The position numbers were made by a program, and so were the translations under genes. This document shows positions 14,401-22,771 of a stretch of DNA of 64,000 nucleotides, piece by piece. The stretch is from contig NW_006498608.1 of NCBI RefSeq assembly GCF_000471905.2, positions 5,813,356 to 5,877,355 of the forward strand, given 5' to 3'. A model generated the notes under the pieces. That model worked only from the letters and a program-made list of their open reading frames with translations, did no database searches and was not told the DNA's origin. Position 1 is the stretch's first letter. The number at the start of each line of letters is the position of its first letter. Source of the DNA: Amborella trichopoda. Its lineage: Eukaryota; Streptophyta; Magnoliopsida; Amborellales; Amborellaceae.

Positions 14401-17400
14401 ATAGGTTGGGAGTGGAAGATTGGGAAGTCTAAATTGTTCTGTAGGTATGGGATCTGGGTCTGGTTCCATAGGTTCTTCTGGAGGGTCGGCTTCTGGTTGG
14501 TTCATCATGTACAGAGGATCAGAAGTATTAGAAGTTTCAGACAATGTTGTAGCTGTAGAAGTTTCTGATAATGAGTCAGAGGAAGATTGGGTTTCAGAAT
14601 GAAGGTTTATCTCAGAGGGTTTGGTAAGATTCTTTAAGAATGTGCTCATATCACCAAGAGGTTCGGGTTCGGGTAGTTGTATGGAACGAGAAGTGGATGA
14701 GGCAATGATATCAGAATCAATTTCTGAGGGTTGGAACATCTGGGTTTCTTGTTTGGGAGGCTTATCTGTAGGAGGTGTTTGGTTTGGGTTTTTGGTTTGG
14801 GAAGGACTAGGTTCTTGTCTAGGTTGTGGTTTCCTTAATTGGGGAAAGAACATTTTTTCTGGAAATCTTCTTTCATCTTCATAAGGATTATAGGATCTTA
14901 GTCCAAAAGGTCGAGGTTAATAATTCTAGTAGGGGGATACAAAGTTGTTGTTGGTGGAAAAGGGTCTGGGTTTCTCAAGGTAGGATAATTTGGTTGAGGA
15001 GAAAAGGTTGGCAAAGGTTGATATTGGGTTTGGTATGGAGAATGATATTGGGATTTCATCCAATAGTCCTTTTCAAGGCTTTGTAATTGTTTTTCCAAAA
15101 ATGCTTTTTCTTTCCCTTTGACGGACAACAAATAAGATTGTTCATGCATGTCTTTTACACAATACTATATTTGCAAAAGTTCTTCATGTAACAGCTGAAT
15201 TTTTTCTTTCAATTCCATAATTATGCGTGTCAACCCTTGGGTGTGAGACGTAAAGGTGTTCTGGGTAGTTTCCAACTGGGCTTTCATAGAATTTTGGGTA
15301 GTCTCTAGTCGTAGCAATGCCAAACTTTGAAACTTGGCATTCGCAGCTTGCCAGTTTAGGCTTGCTTCAGTAGATGAAATCTGTTTAGAAGTACCAGAGG
15401 AGTCTCTTGCAGGAGGGGTTTTTATTTTCCAAACATGCTTTTCATTCTCTTGTATTTTTTCAAAATCACGAAGAGGAGGAAAACTATCTACATAATTTGA
15501 ACTGGAAGGGTCAAACATTAAACAACTGTTTTGTATTGGGGAATCATCTTTATCATCCCATCCAGTGGGAATGATAGGAGAAGATTGTGGGACTGAATTG
15601 GGAGAAGTACCATAAGTCACATAATAATCCCACTTACCTGAACTTTCTCCTAAGAGATCAACTGTAGGATCTCCATCCTGATATCTTTGATGCAATCGTT
15701 GAGAAGAAGATTGTTTCTTTGGTGTTCTTCTTTTTGTCTTTATCTCCATTTCATCATCAGTTTGAAGACAAGAGTCACAGTTGCAGCAGTCAAACCAATT
15801 ATGGCCATCTATGGTTTTCTGTTCATAAATGCATTGGCCAAGTTTGTTAAATGCAAGAATTGGAACCTTTTCGAGCAATCCTTGGAAATGAGTTGGAAAA
15901 ATATCTCTAGTTTGATTTTCTTGACTTGAGGGTAGGAAATCAACTTGGACCTGACCATTTGTCAATCTAGTCATTTTGTACTCAGTTTGTAACACTGGTT
16001 GGCTTTGAGCTTGTAAATTCTCATAATTTGTAACCCAAGTGGAGGGTATTAATTCAATCAGTCTTTCCCTGGATATTTGTCTGGGTACATAGTGACAAAC
16101 TGGCTGAGAATTGTTATCAACTTTGATGAACAAAGCAGTGTTTTCTGTTTCAGGGGTTAAAGGTGTAACAATGTCGAATGCATGGTTTTGCAAACGATAG
16201 ACCATTTGGTAATGAAGAGTGGCTACTGAAGAGGTCTCAATTTGTTTAGTTACAGTTATTTGTAACTGGACTTTGAACGCTTCAGATTGGGGTCTTTTAT
16301 AGGGATATTGAAATTTGGGAAGAAGGTAACAAAGATGGTGCCTGCATTTAAGGTGGTTTGAATGGTGCCTATACAAGCATGTTGATATTCAAGAAATCTT
16401 GTATCTAGCAAAGCAATTCTAGTTACTGCTTCCATCCCTTTTCTGCCATGAAAGGTTAAGGCTAATTTTATGGCTCCAAAATGGATATGGGTATATCCTT
16501 CTTTTAACCATAAAGGGAAAAGATGTTTTGGTAGGTTTATTGTAACATACTGTTCAGACTGGGTGGCTGGGATATGATGTTGATCATAGGAAGGGGCTTG
16601 GACATATTCTTTTATGGACTCAGGGTTTTTCTTTCCACGAAGTTTCTTAATCCTTTTAGTCCAGTTTAAGCTTGATTTATCATAAACATGATAAGGATTT
16701 GATCAACTGAGGTTGAGTTTCAGAAAATTTTTCAGGAGTATAGGTAATTTCGAAAAGATGTTCTTGTTTTGAAAACATAGGTTCAGAGGTGGATGAACGA
16801 GGAGTGTCTAAACTTACTTCTGAAGAAATATCTCCTGCCATGAGTTCGAAAATATCTTGCTTGTTGACTGTAATTTTGGTTTTGGTTTGAAAGGCCAACT
16901 TTCTTTTACCTCATGTTAAATGTATGATCTCCGCTTTTAGGCCATTCCTCAGCCGCTCAGAGTTCCTGTTATTAACATGTAACTCAAGAAAGTTTTTAGC
17001 AGTGGAATAAAGTCACTGAAATTAACCTTTAAGTTATATTTTGTGTTCTGATACGAGAGATCGTAGACCAGCTACACAGATGTAGAGCATACTAATCTGA
17101 ATATTTCTTACAGATTAACCAGTCAACATAACAAGATAGAAGATTAAATCTTAATTTAGTGGGTGTTGGAAAAGAAAGGAGTCTTCAGATACTATATTGA
17201 CTTGGAGAGAGATATATACGAAGGGGCGTTAACTAGTGTGCGAACTAGTGGAGAGACAAGTGAGTTTCCAGTGATAACCTATACCTCTTTGTTGTAGTTA
17301 TGGGCTTCACTGGGCACCTACAAGTTGAGGTATTGTGGTGTGTATATTGTTTGTGGACGATATAGTTTTGATCGATGAGATCCGAAGCAGCGTCAACACA

Positions 17401-20400
17401 AACTTAGAACTTTGGAGGGATTCTAAAGGTTTTAAAATTAGCCAGAGTAATACAAAATATATATAATGCAAGCTTAGTAATAATAAGAGTAGAGACAAGG
17501 AAGTAGTTAAGATTGCGACCAAGAAATATCAAAAAGAGCGCACTTGTGATATCTTGGTCGATAATCTAGGAAAATGAAGAGATTGAGGAAGATGTCGCAA
17601 ATAGAATTAAAGTTGGGTAGGCGAATTAAAGAGGTGCAACTGGAGTTTTATGTGATCGATGTATACCAATGAAGCTGAAGGGAAAGTTCTATAGGACAAC
17701 TGTGAGGGATGGATGTGTGGCTGTAATAGACGATAAAATGAGACAAAGTAGACTTAGATGGGCTGCTTTCTACTTAAACCAACTCACACCTCCTAACTGG
17801 TGTTGTACTGGGTATGCGCTGCACATAACCCAAAAGGATATAGTTGGAAATAGCGAGAAAAGATATGCCGACTTATATCCTCACTGAGTGTATGGTCCTT
17901 GATAGAGTAGAATGGTGGATCAGGATTCATGTAACCAATCCCGAGTAGTTGCAAAAAGGCTTTGATGATGATGACATGCAATTTTCACGCATCTGAAATG
18001 GTTATCACACCCTTTTTGTGGTATCCGTGCATCATACCATGAAATGACGATCCTGCAAATACAATCCTATAGGGGCATTATAAAGCATCTATTTCTTTCA
18101 GCCTGTTTGGGAAGAGGATCTTCACAGTAGAAGAAGCAAAAGAGAATTGGTAGAGTGAATTGTTGGCACCTTTTATCTGTTGGCAAGGGACTCCTTTTGG
18201 CAAAAAGACACTGCACTTTTTCATTTTCAAGATTTAGAACATATACACATTACAGAAGGAGCTTTTATGGTTGAGCAAAGCTTTTGTGTTACTTTAGGCA
18301 AATAACTTCTGCCCTTTCTATTACTTCTCCTTGGAAAGCTGACGTTTATAAGTTGAGCTATGCTTGTTAACTTTGAAATGCCAAGTTTACCTGTTCTTTT
18401 TCTTTTTGTTGGTTTCTGCAAACAGTCTATAATTTAGTACTTAAGGTGATCTTAAGTTGTTTCCTCTTTAAAGGCTGTGAAAGACAACCTTGCATGCTGT
18501 TTTCCTTAACAAATGATAGCATGCTGCTTGCGACTTTACCACATAAAAGTTGTCCGGTGCTGCCTTGTTTTTGAGATTGCTATTAACTTTGAAATCTGTT
18601 CCTTTGGGGATGCTATCTAGGTCCTAGTGTATGTTTCTTTTTCTTGTTTTAAAAATAAGATTTCATTTAATGAAAGGTATTCATCTAGTTGGGGCCATCT
18701 AGGGGATTACTACTGTTGTAAATTTGCACCACTTGAGAATAGTGTTTGCCTGCAATTAAACTAAGCATTCATGATTTGTTTTTTCAGGGCATTGAAATGC
18801 TGTCTCTTGGTTCATTCAAAATTGGTTCCATTCTCTTGGTATGGACTAATTTGTTATTTTTATGTTAGTGTGCTATAATTTGTGTTATGCGTATAGTGTG
18901 GACATGATGCATATCAGATTGCTTGCAGTTGGCTCTGCTTTCTCTGCTAAAATCCTTTTGGTTTCTTTGTGATTTTTTTCTCCTTTTACTAATTTTAACC
19001 ATTGACAGGCTGGGCTGTTTGTGTACGATATATTTTGGGTCTTTTTTACCCCGGTGATGGTCAGTGTTGCAAAATCCTTTGATGCCCCCATAAAGGTTAG
19101 TTTATTTCTCTCTTATGTCATAGTTCTTTTAGATTATGTTGATTTTCACTCACAATTATCAATTACTGAGTGATTGCGTATCTAAGCTATTGTTTTGTCT
19201 TGGCTCCATGATTTAAGTGTGTATTTGCTGTGCAGCTTTTGTTTCCAACTTCAGATTCTGCTCGGCCTTTCTCAATGCTAGGGCTTGGGGACATTGTGAT
19301 CCCAGGTAAAAGTCCTAAGTTCTCAAACACTTACTAGATAAAAAATGGAGCTTTTATCCATATCCAGTTTTCCAAGTGGGCAAAAGTTTGGAGCCTTATT
19401 TCTGTGTGCATACAATTATCATTCCCATGCAGTACTTAAAAACTTGGGGAGTCCTACTCAGACTTGCCCGTCACTCAGAACCGGCATCCTGCCAGTTCGG
19501 GATGATACCAACTCGGATGATCCGAGGCTTGACTGAGTCCTTCCAAGTCCTGACCGTGTCTGTCTGGTTGTCTAAAAAAACCAGTGAAATGGTCCAGATC
19601 TTCACTGTCATACTCAGGGCTTGGCTAACTGACCCGGACCCATCCCCTGCCTGGTACTGTATTTTTAAGCACTGCTCACAGTTACTCTCTCTTTCATGCA
19701 TCATAGAGGCAGATCCTATTTGAACCTAGAAAGTAGAAACCAAGTGTGATTGGGCAGGATGAGTGACCTCCTGGGAATTCTTCAGTCAACCCCAGTGCTT
19801 TTACTCATACCCACATGCATCTAATTGCCCTTCCAGATCCACACTCACATGCATGTAGTCACCCAACCGCATCCATACAGACATGCACCCACCTGCCCTC
19901 ATTCACGTCCCCATGAATGGATGTCATCTAACTCTAAAGCTGATTGGGATTACGCGTGGATGATCGGGACTTTTAAGACATGTATTTTTTAATGGAATAC
20001 ATGAATTTGTTGTGCACTTAGCGTGCTTGTTAATGAACATACACCATGCACACACACACAACTCTTATGCAGGCATACATATGTGTTTTCCTATTGATGC
20101 ATACTCACAATTATGCATGCATTGTTGATTGAAGCACCAAGTTGCTTAGATCATGCCATGACACAATAGATGTTTAAGATGCGTGACTAATGTATGTAAT
20201 ATCGTCAGAGATGCTGAATATGGTGTCCTCTCTCAATAGTGAATTCTAAGTCACTTAGTGAGTTATGAAATGTGAATAAGAAGCCAATCAATTTCTTCTT
20301 TCTTTCTTCTTTGTTTTGTTTTTTTTTTGGCGAGTAGGGTGTAAATGTTAAGGTCGAAATGGATTTCATTTATCATAAAAGACTGACTCAACTAGACCCT

Positions 20401-20996
20401 GATGACCATTTGAATATTTGATTAGGGTCTGCTTATTCTTTGGTATTGAATTGATTGATATCATTGTTTGGATAAATCATTGAATTGTTGTCTTTCTTCC
20501 TTTCTTTCTTTCTTCTTGTTTTTTATTTTTAATTTATTATTATTTTGTTTGCGAGTAGGGTGTAAATGTTTTGGTCGAAATGGATTTCATTTATCATAAA
20601 AGACTTGACTCAACTAGACCCTGATGATGACCATTTGAATATTTGATTAGGATCTCTTATTCTTTGGTATTGAATTGATTGATATCATGTGTGGATAAAT
20701 CACTTAATTGTTGTCTTATTGTGCGGTGGGAATAAATGTGGCTATTCATTGGCCTGCGTGCTGGAACTGTTAGGTCATGGTATATAATGGTGTTGATATA
20801 ATAGTTAATGGGTAAATCAATTGGATTTGTCTACAATGTACTTACACTTCATTTTCCTACTCCTTAAACATTACCCCTGCCATCTGTGTCATTCCGCTGT
20901 TCAAAGCCCACTGATGGGATAATTCAGTGCCCCCATTGAAACTTTCCCAAATCAATATACCTTAATACTGTTGTTAATGTTACTTTTCCAGATGGA

Positions 20997-21030
<34 letters not shown>

Positions 21031-22771
21031 AACTGGTGCATGGAATTTCTCTCTTTTGACTCTTTGTTTTCTGTATTGTTTATATTATAATGAGTAGAAA
21101 ATTATCTCTAGTGGTTTTTTTTGGTTGTTACGGACATGTTAAAAGTGTGATCCATCCATAAGTAAATGAAGGTTGGTTCCACCATCTAATTCAGTGAAGT
21201 TCTATTCTGCTGCAGGTATTTTTGTCGCCTTGGCTTTACGATTTGATGTCTCAAGAAAGACAGGAAAGCGATATTTCTGCAGTGCATTTAGTGGTTATAC
21301 AGTTGGCATGATCTTAACAATATGTGTCATGAATTGGTTTCAAGCTGCCCAGGTAAGTGATTCTCTCTCTCTCAACCCCCCCAACCCGCTCCCCCCTTGA
21401 TCCCCACCCCCCCGCCCCCCCAATATGTGCCTTCATCTTCTGGTTTTCAATTGTGCTTTTATTTTGCAGCCCGCCTTGCTATACATAGTGCCTGCTGTTA
21501 CTGGGTTTTTGTTCGTGCATTGCATTTGGAATGGAGAATTAAAACCGGTATGTTCTGCCCTTTGCTTGCTTTTTATTTATTGTTGTTTTCTATGTTGGAA
21601 ATGTTATTGGAGAATCAGACATAGTTATGACATGCATTTTCAAATGTTAATGCATCACACTTTGAAATCATGAATCTTGGCATGTCATCTTTTGAAACTC
21701 TATGGTTGGGAATTACTGTGACAAGCATGTATCGATAGAATGGAATTCTTCTTGTATTTTGTTGGGCTGGACATAGATATTACTTCTTGACATGACCCTA
21801 GTGCTTTAAATAGTGCTTCCCATTTGTTACTGAATCACAGAAGAATCTTTAATTATTTGTTTGTCTTCGATCTTTTGTCACTAAATGCAAAGAGTCATTT
21901 CACCAAGTGAGGAGTCCCACCTAAAAATGTAAATAGAGAATGAAATAGATGTTACTTCTTGACATGACGCTAGTGCTTTAAATAATGCTTCCCATTTGTT
22001 ACTGAAGCACACCAAAGAATCTTTAATCATTTGTTTGTCTTTGATCTTTTGTCACTAAATGCAAATGGTCATTTCACCAAGTGAGGAGTCTCACCTGAAA
22101 ATGTAAATAGAGAATGAAATAGATGTTACTTCTTGACATGACGCTAGTGCTTTAAATAATACTTCCCATTTGTTACTGAAGCACACAGAAGAATCTTTAA
22201 TCATTTGTTTGTCTTTGATCTTTTGTCATTAAATGCAAATAGTCATTTCACCAAGTGACGAGTCCTTCCTGAAAATGTAAATAGATAATGAAATAGCACA
22301 TGATATTCCTGCTCACTGGGGAAAACACTGTCCATTGGGTGGTCATGAGAGAAAGGGAGAGTGTGTGTACAAGATCCCCAATGTTTGGGGGGGGGGGAGG
22401 GAGAGAGAGAGAGAGTGTTCCCCACGTCCCTCTATCATAGCCATCTATTGACTGGATGCTGATAACCCAACGGCCTATGTCTTTTCTTTAGTCTGTCTCC
22501 AAAAGGAAAGTTTCCCTAATTATCCTTCCTATAACCAAGGAAGGATTTCTCTTTGGGGAAACTAAAAGGAAGTATGAACATGTTCTCTTTTCTCTAGTTA
22601 AAAAAAAAGGTGTTTTCTTTTCTACGAGTTTGGTTTCTCACTCTACCTCTGTTAACTGTGTAGATGTTGGAGTTTGATGAGTCAAAGGCTGAAGAGGCGA
22701 AAAGCTCAAAGGATTCGGCACAAGACGGCGAGAAAACAAGCGAATCTATACCCAGTAAAAAAGAAGAATAG
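2461..22771 (+). CDS. SPP: Signal peptide peptidase (intramembrane aspartyl protease), 11 coding exons, 350 aa
   Basis: Intramembrane-cleaving aspartyl protease of the presenilin/SPP family (A22). In the ER membrane it cuts leftover signal peptides after signal peptidase and helps clear some membrane proteins. Coding exons: 2461-2500, 4615-4730, 4845-4996, 5107-5192, 5749-5876, 18788-18838, 19009-19095, 19236-19305, 21216-21352, 21470-21547, 22664-22771. All introns are GT-AG and all phases agree, giving 350 residues, close to Arabidopsis SPP (about 344). The N-terminus [14 protein letters not shown] and the block [20 protein letters not shown] match plant SPP closely. Catalytic motifs are visible: YDIFWVFF in exon 7 (first Asp), [10 protein letters not shown] in exon 8 (second Asp) and [10 protein letters not shown] spanning exons 9-10 (the PAL motif). 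The hydrophilic tail is rich in Lys, Glu and Ser and ends in KKEE, a plausible ER-retention tail. No coding lesion was seen, so the gene looks functional although intron 5 is 12.9 kb. The 3' UTR probably runs to about 23.0-23.2 kb. Confidence 0.96.
2501..4614 (+). other. Coding intron 1 of the peptidase gene, with a 19-base G run
   Basis: GT-AG intron of 2.1 kb. It carries an uninterrupted run of 19 G at 3247-3265, followed by GT repeats. No coding similarity was recognised in the 130-residue open stretch at 3546-3938 or the 91-residue one at 3932-4207; neither resembles a known family and both lie inside the intron. Confidence 0.7.
5505..5575 (+). mobile_element. 3' tail fragment of an RTE-type LINE in intron 4
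   Basis: The stretch ends with TAGTTGGGAAAAGGCTCTGA and then TGATGATGAC. This matches the tail of the longer LINE at 17925-17975 and the TGATGATG-type ends known for plant RTE elements. Only about 70 bases are recognisable, so this is a heavily 5'-truncated insertion. Confidence 0.55.
6551..7360. repeat. Two-copy tandem duplication, unit about 395-410 bp, in intron 5
   Basis: The block starting AAAATTTGCCTTCTAGATA at 6551 recurs at 6946. Shared landmarks include TGCACATCTGATTCTCTTAT, TAGGGCATGTGACCTTGAAA and, at the unit end, ATTAATGATCACAAAT. The copies differ by scattered substitutions and small indels, including a short insertion in copy 2 near 7262-7285. It therefore arose by tandem duplication some time ago and is not an assembly echo. 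Confidence 0.85.
7361..8480. other. AT-rich intronic DNA with no recognised feature
   Basis: I see no coding similarity and no clear repeat ends. There are poly-T tracts and many short TAATAT-type stretches. Confidence 0.5.
8480..9220 (-). mobile_element. Ty3/Gypsy-type fragment: end of pol plus LTR-like sequence (fossil)
   Basis: Read on the minus strand, 9060-9180 resembles the extreme 3' end of plant Ty3/Gypsy pol, where a GAGGACGAATATTCTCC-type motif precedes the LTR. It is followed by AT-rich LTR-like DNA with a GGGATAAGCGCC-type block. No second LTR, gag or reverse transcriptase is visible, so this is a terminal remnant. The boundaries are approximate, the element is broken and old, and the assignment rests on motif memory rather than alignment. 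Confidence 0.42.
9221..9600. other. Intronic DNA between the Gypsy fragment and the LINE
   Basis: Nothing specific is recognised here; the 5' end of the LINE may lie within this stretch. Confidence 0.35.
10391..10400 (-). promoter_or_regulatory. TATA box of the caulimovirid pregenomic promoter (fossil part)
   Basis: The minus strand reads CTATAAAAGG, a strong plant/pararetroviral TATA box. It lies downstream of the polyprotein end and upstream of the leader, where the 35S-type promoter of caulimovirids sits. Activity today is unknown. Confidence 0.6.
10535..10634. repeat. Short direct repeats in the caulimovirid non-coding region
   Basis: Four units share GACAAAATAGTG, with CCACAGTGTCT in most, starting at 10535, 10563, 10591 and 10608 (spacings 28, 28 and 17 bp). 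They lie about 135-245 bp upstream of the TATA box in the viral sense, an enhancer-like position. Confidence 0.7.
10632..11400 (-). pseudogene. C-terminal region of the caulimovirid polyprotein beyond RNase H (fossil part)
   Basis: About 270 residues continue in the RNase H frame without a domain I recognise. The region is rich in Tyr, His and Trp (for example [19 protein letters not shown]) and ends in a Ser/Asp/Tyr-rich tail. It may be a lineage-specific C-terminal extension; I cannot assign a function. Confidence 0.55.
11400..12752 (-). pseudogene. Caulimovirid reverse transcriptase and RNase H region (fossil part)
   Basis: The reverse transcriptase shows [41 protein letters not shown] and the catalytic YVDDILLFS. 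The RNase H follows with [33 protein letters not shown] and [16 protein letters not shown]. This long stretch of the element is well preserved. Family placement (Petuvirus or Florendovirus-like) rests on overall resemblance of these blocks. Confidence 0.85.
12843..13350 (-). pseudogene. Caulimovirid aspartic protease region (fossil part)
   Basis: The motif [10 protein letters not shown] is the D-T/S-G active site of a retropepsin-type protease and lies directly before the reverse transcriptase, as expected. [12 protein letters not shown] further on matches the usual second half of the domain. This is part of the fossil. Confidence 0.75.
13500..14900 (-). pseudogene. Caulimovirid coat-protein and zinc-knuckle region (fossil part)
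   Basis: An acidic, Pro/Ser/Thr-rich segment (about 14420-14850) is followed by capsid-like sequence and a CCHC zinc knuckle reading [14 protein letters not shown] near 13600. In Caulimoviridae the CCHC knuckle marks the C-terminus of the coat protein and binds the pregenomic RNA. This part of the fossil is degraded. Confidence 0.7.
15165..16900 (-). pseudogene. Caulimovirid movement-protein and coiled-coil region (fossil part)
   Basis: The upstream part (about 16000-16900) resembles caulimovirid 30K-type movement proteins, with recognisable stretches such as [20 protein letters not shown]. The downstream part (about 15165-15500) is rich in heptad-like Leu/Gln/Glu runs ([19 protein letters not shown]) and looks like a coiled coil. 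A movement protein followed by a coiled coil before the coat region fits petuvirus-type polyproteins. This part of the fossil is degraded. Confidence 0.65.
17045..17056 (-). other. Caulimovirid primer-binding site (initiator tRNA-Met), fossil part
   Basis: The minus strand reads TCGTATCAGAAC, a 10 of 12 match to TGGTATCAGAGC, the initiator tRNA-Met complement that defines nucleotide 1 of caulimovirid genomes. It lies about 150 bases before the movement-protein region, as expected. Confidence 0.6.
17976..18787 (+). other. 3' part of intron 5, no recognised element
   Basis: Host-like intronic DNA ending in a poly-pyrimidine tract and acceptor TTTTTTCAG before exon 6. No coding or repeat signal was noticed. 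Confidence 0.5.
19306..21215 (+). other. Coding intron 8 of the peptidase gene
   Basis: A GT-AG intron of 1.9 kb. The stretch 19440-19670 is locally GC-richer, with ACTCGGATGATCCGAGGC and GACTGAGTC motifs. These resemble the subterminal part of GACTCGG-type hAT elements but have no clear ends. A (CT)n tract lies at 21000-21030. Confidence 0.5.
20330..20721. repeat. Tandem duplication, period 221 bp, in intron 8
   Basis: CGAGTAGGGTGTAAATGTT at 20331 recurs at 20552, and both are followed by GTCGAAATGGATTTCATTTA and TTGAATATTTGATTAGG. The copies are nearly identical apart from small indels, and a CTTT-rich microsatellite lies between them. Confidence 0.85.
21777..22297. repeat. Three-copy tandem repeat, unit about 173 bp, in intron 10
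   Basis: TACTTCTTGACATGAC starts at 21781, 21953 and 22127 (periods 172 and 174). Each unit then holds CTTCCCATTTGTTACTGAA, TTTGTTTGTCT and CATTTCACCAAGTGA. Units 2 and 3 are more alike than either is to unit 1, which suggests two duplication steps. A 9-base G run flanked by GA repeats follows at about 22388-22415. Confidence 0.9.

Larger units (their letters stand above)
10210..17155 (-). mobile_element. Endogenous caulimovirid (pararetrovirus), near full length, fossil
   Basis: This is an integrated copy of a Caulimoviridae genome on the minus strand, about 6.9 kb with no LTRs. Its order is primer-binding site, movement protein, coiled-coil region, coat/zinc-knuckle region, aspartic protease, reverse transcriptase, RNase H, C-terminal region, promoter. 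Order, length and the reverse transcriptase block suggest a relative of Petuvirus or Florendovirus. It is broken, with roughly six to eight interruptions of the coding frames, but all main domains are recognisable, which suggests moderate rather than very great age. Both edges lie in LINE sequence, so it entered after the LINE. The edges are accurate to a few tens of bases. Confidence 0.9.
9600..17975 (+). mobile_element. RTE-type LINE, decayed, split in two by a caulimovirid insertion
   Basis: The left part (about 9700-10210, + strand) reads in shifting frames as LINE reverse transcriptase: [20 protein letters not shown], then fragments matching [20 protein letters not shown]-like sequence and DLEKAY, the usual LEKAYD active-site region. 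The right part resumes at about 17160 with LEKKGV and VRTSGGETSEFP. It continues with the second catalytic block as DDIVLIDE-like sequence near 17355, then [11 protein letters not shown] and the C-terminal region. It ends in AGGCTTTGATGATGATGAC near 17975. Multiple stops and frameshifts show it is dead. The 5' end is uncertain and no target-site duplication was found. The two halves are collinear across the 6.9-kb insertion. Confidence 0.8.
5877..18787 (+). other. Coding intron 5 of the peptidase gene (12.9 kb, filled with nested elements)
   Basis: The intron joins ...FCIQ (exon 5) to [10 protein letters not shown] (exon 6) in phase 0 with GT at 5877 and AG at 18786-18787. From left to right it holds non-repetitive DNA, a tandem duplication (6551-7360), AT-rich DNA (7360-8480), a Ty3/Gypsy terminal fragment (about 8480-9220), and an RTE LINE (about 9600-17975) interrupted by an antisense caulimovirid (about 10210-17155). 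It is by far the longest intron of the gene. Confidence 0.85.

Noticed and set aside
10210-17155. The element as an LTR retrotransposon of the Ty3/Gypsy group
   Set aside because: No LTRs and no integrase are seen. A movement-protein region, the coat/zinc-knuckle order and a tRNA-Met primer site fit Caulimoviridae better.
21000-21030. The (CT)n tract as a regulatory element
   Set aside because: It is a simple microsatellite in an intron, and nothing around it points to function.
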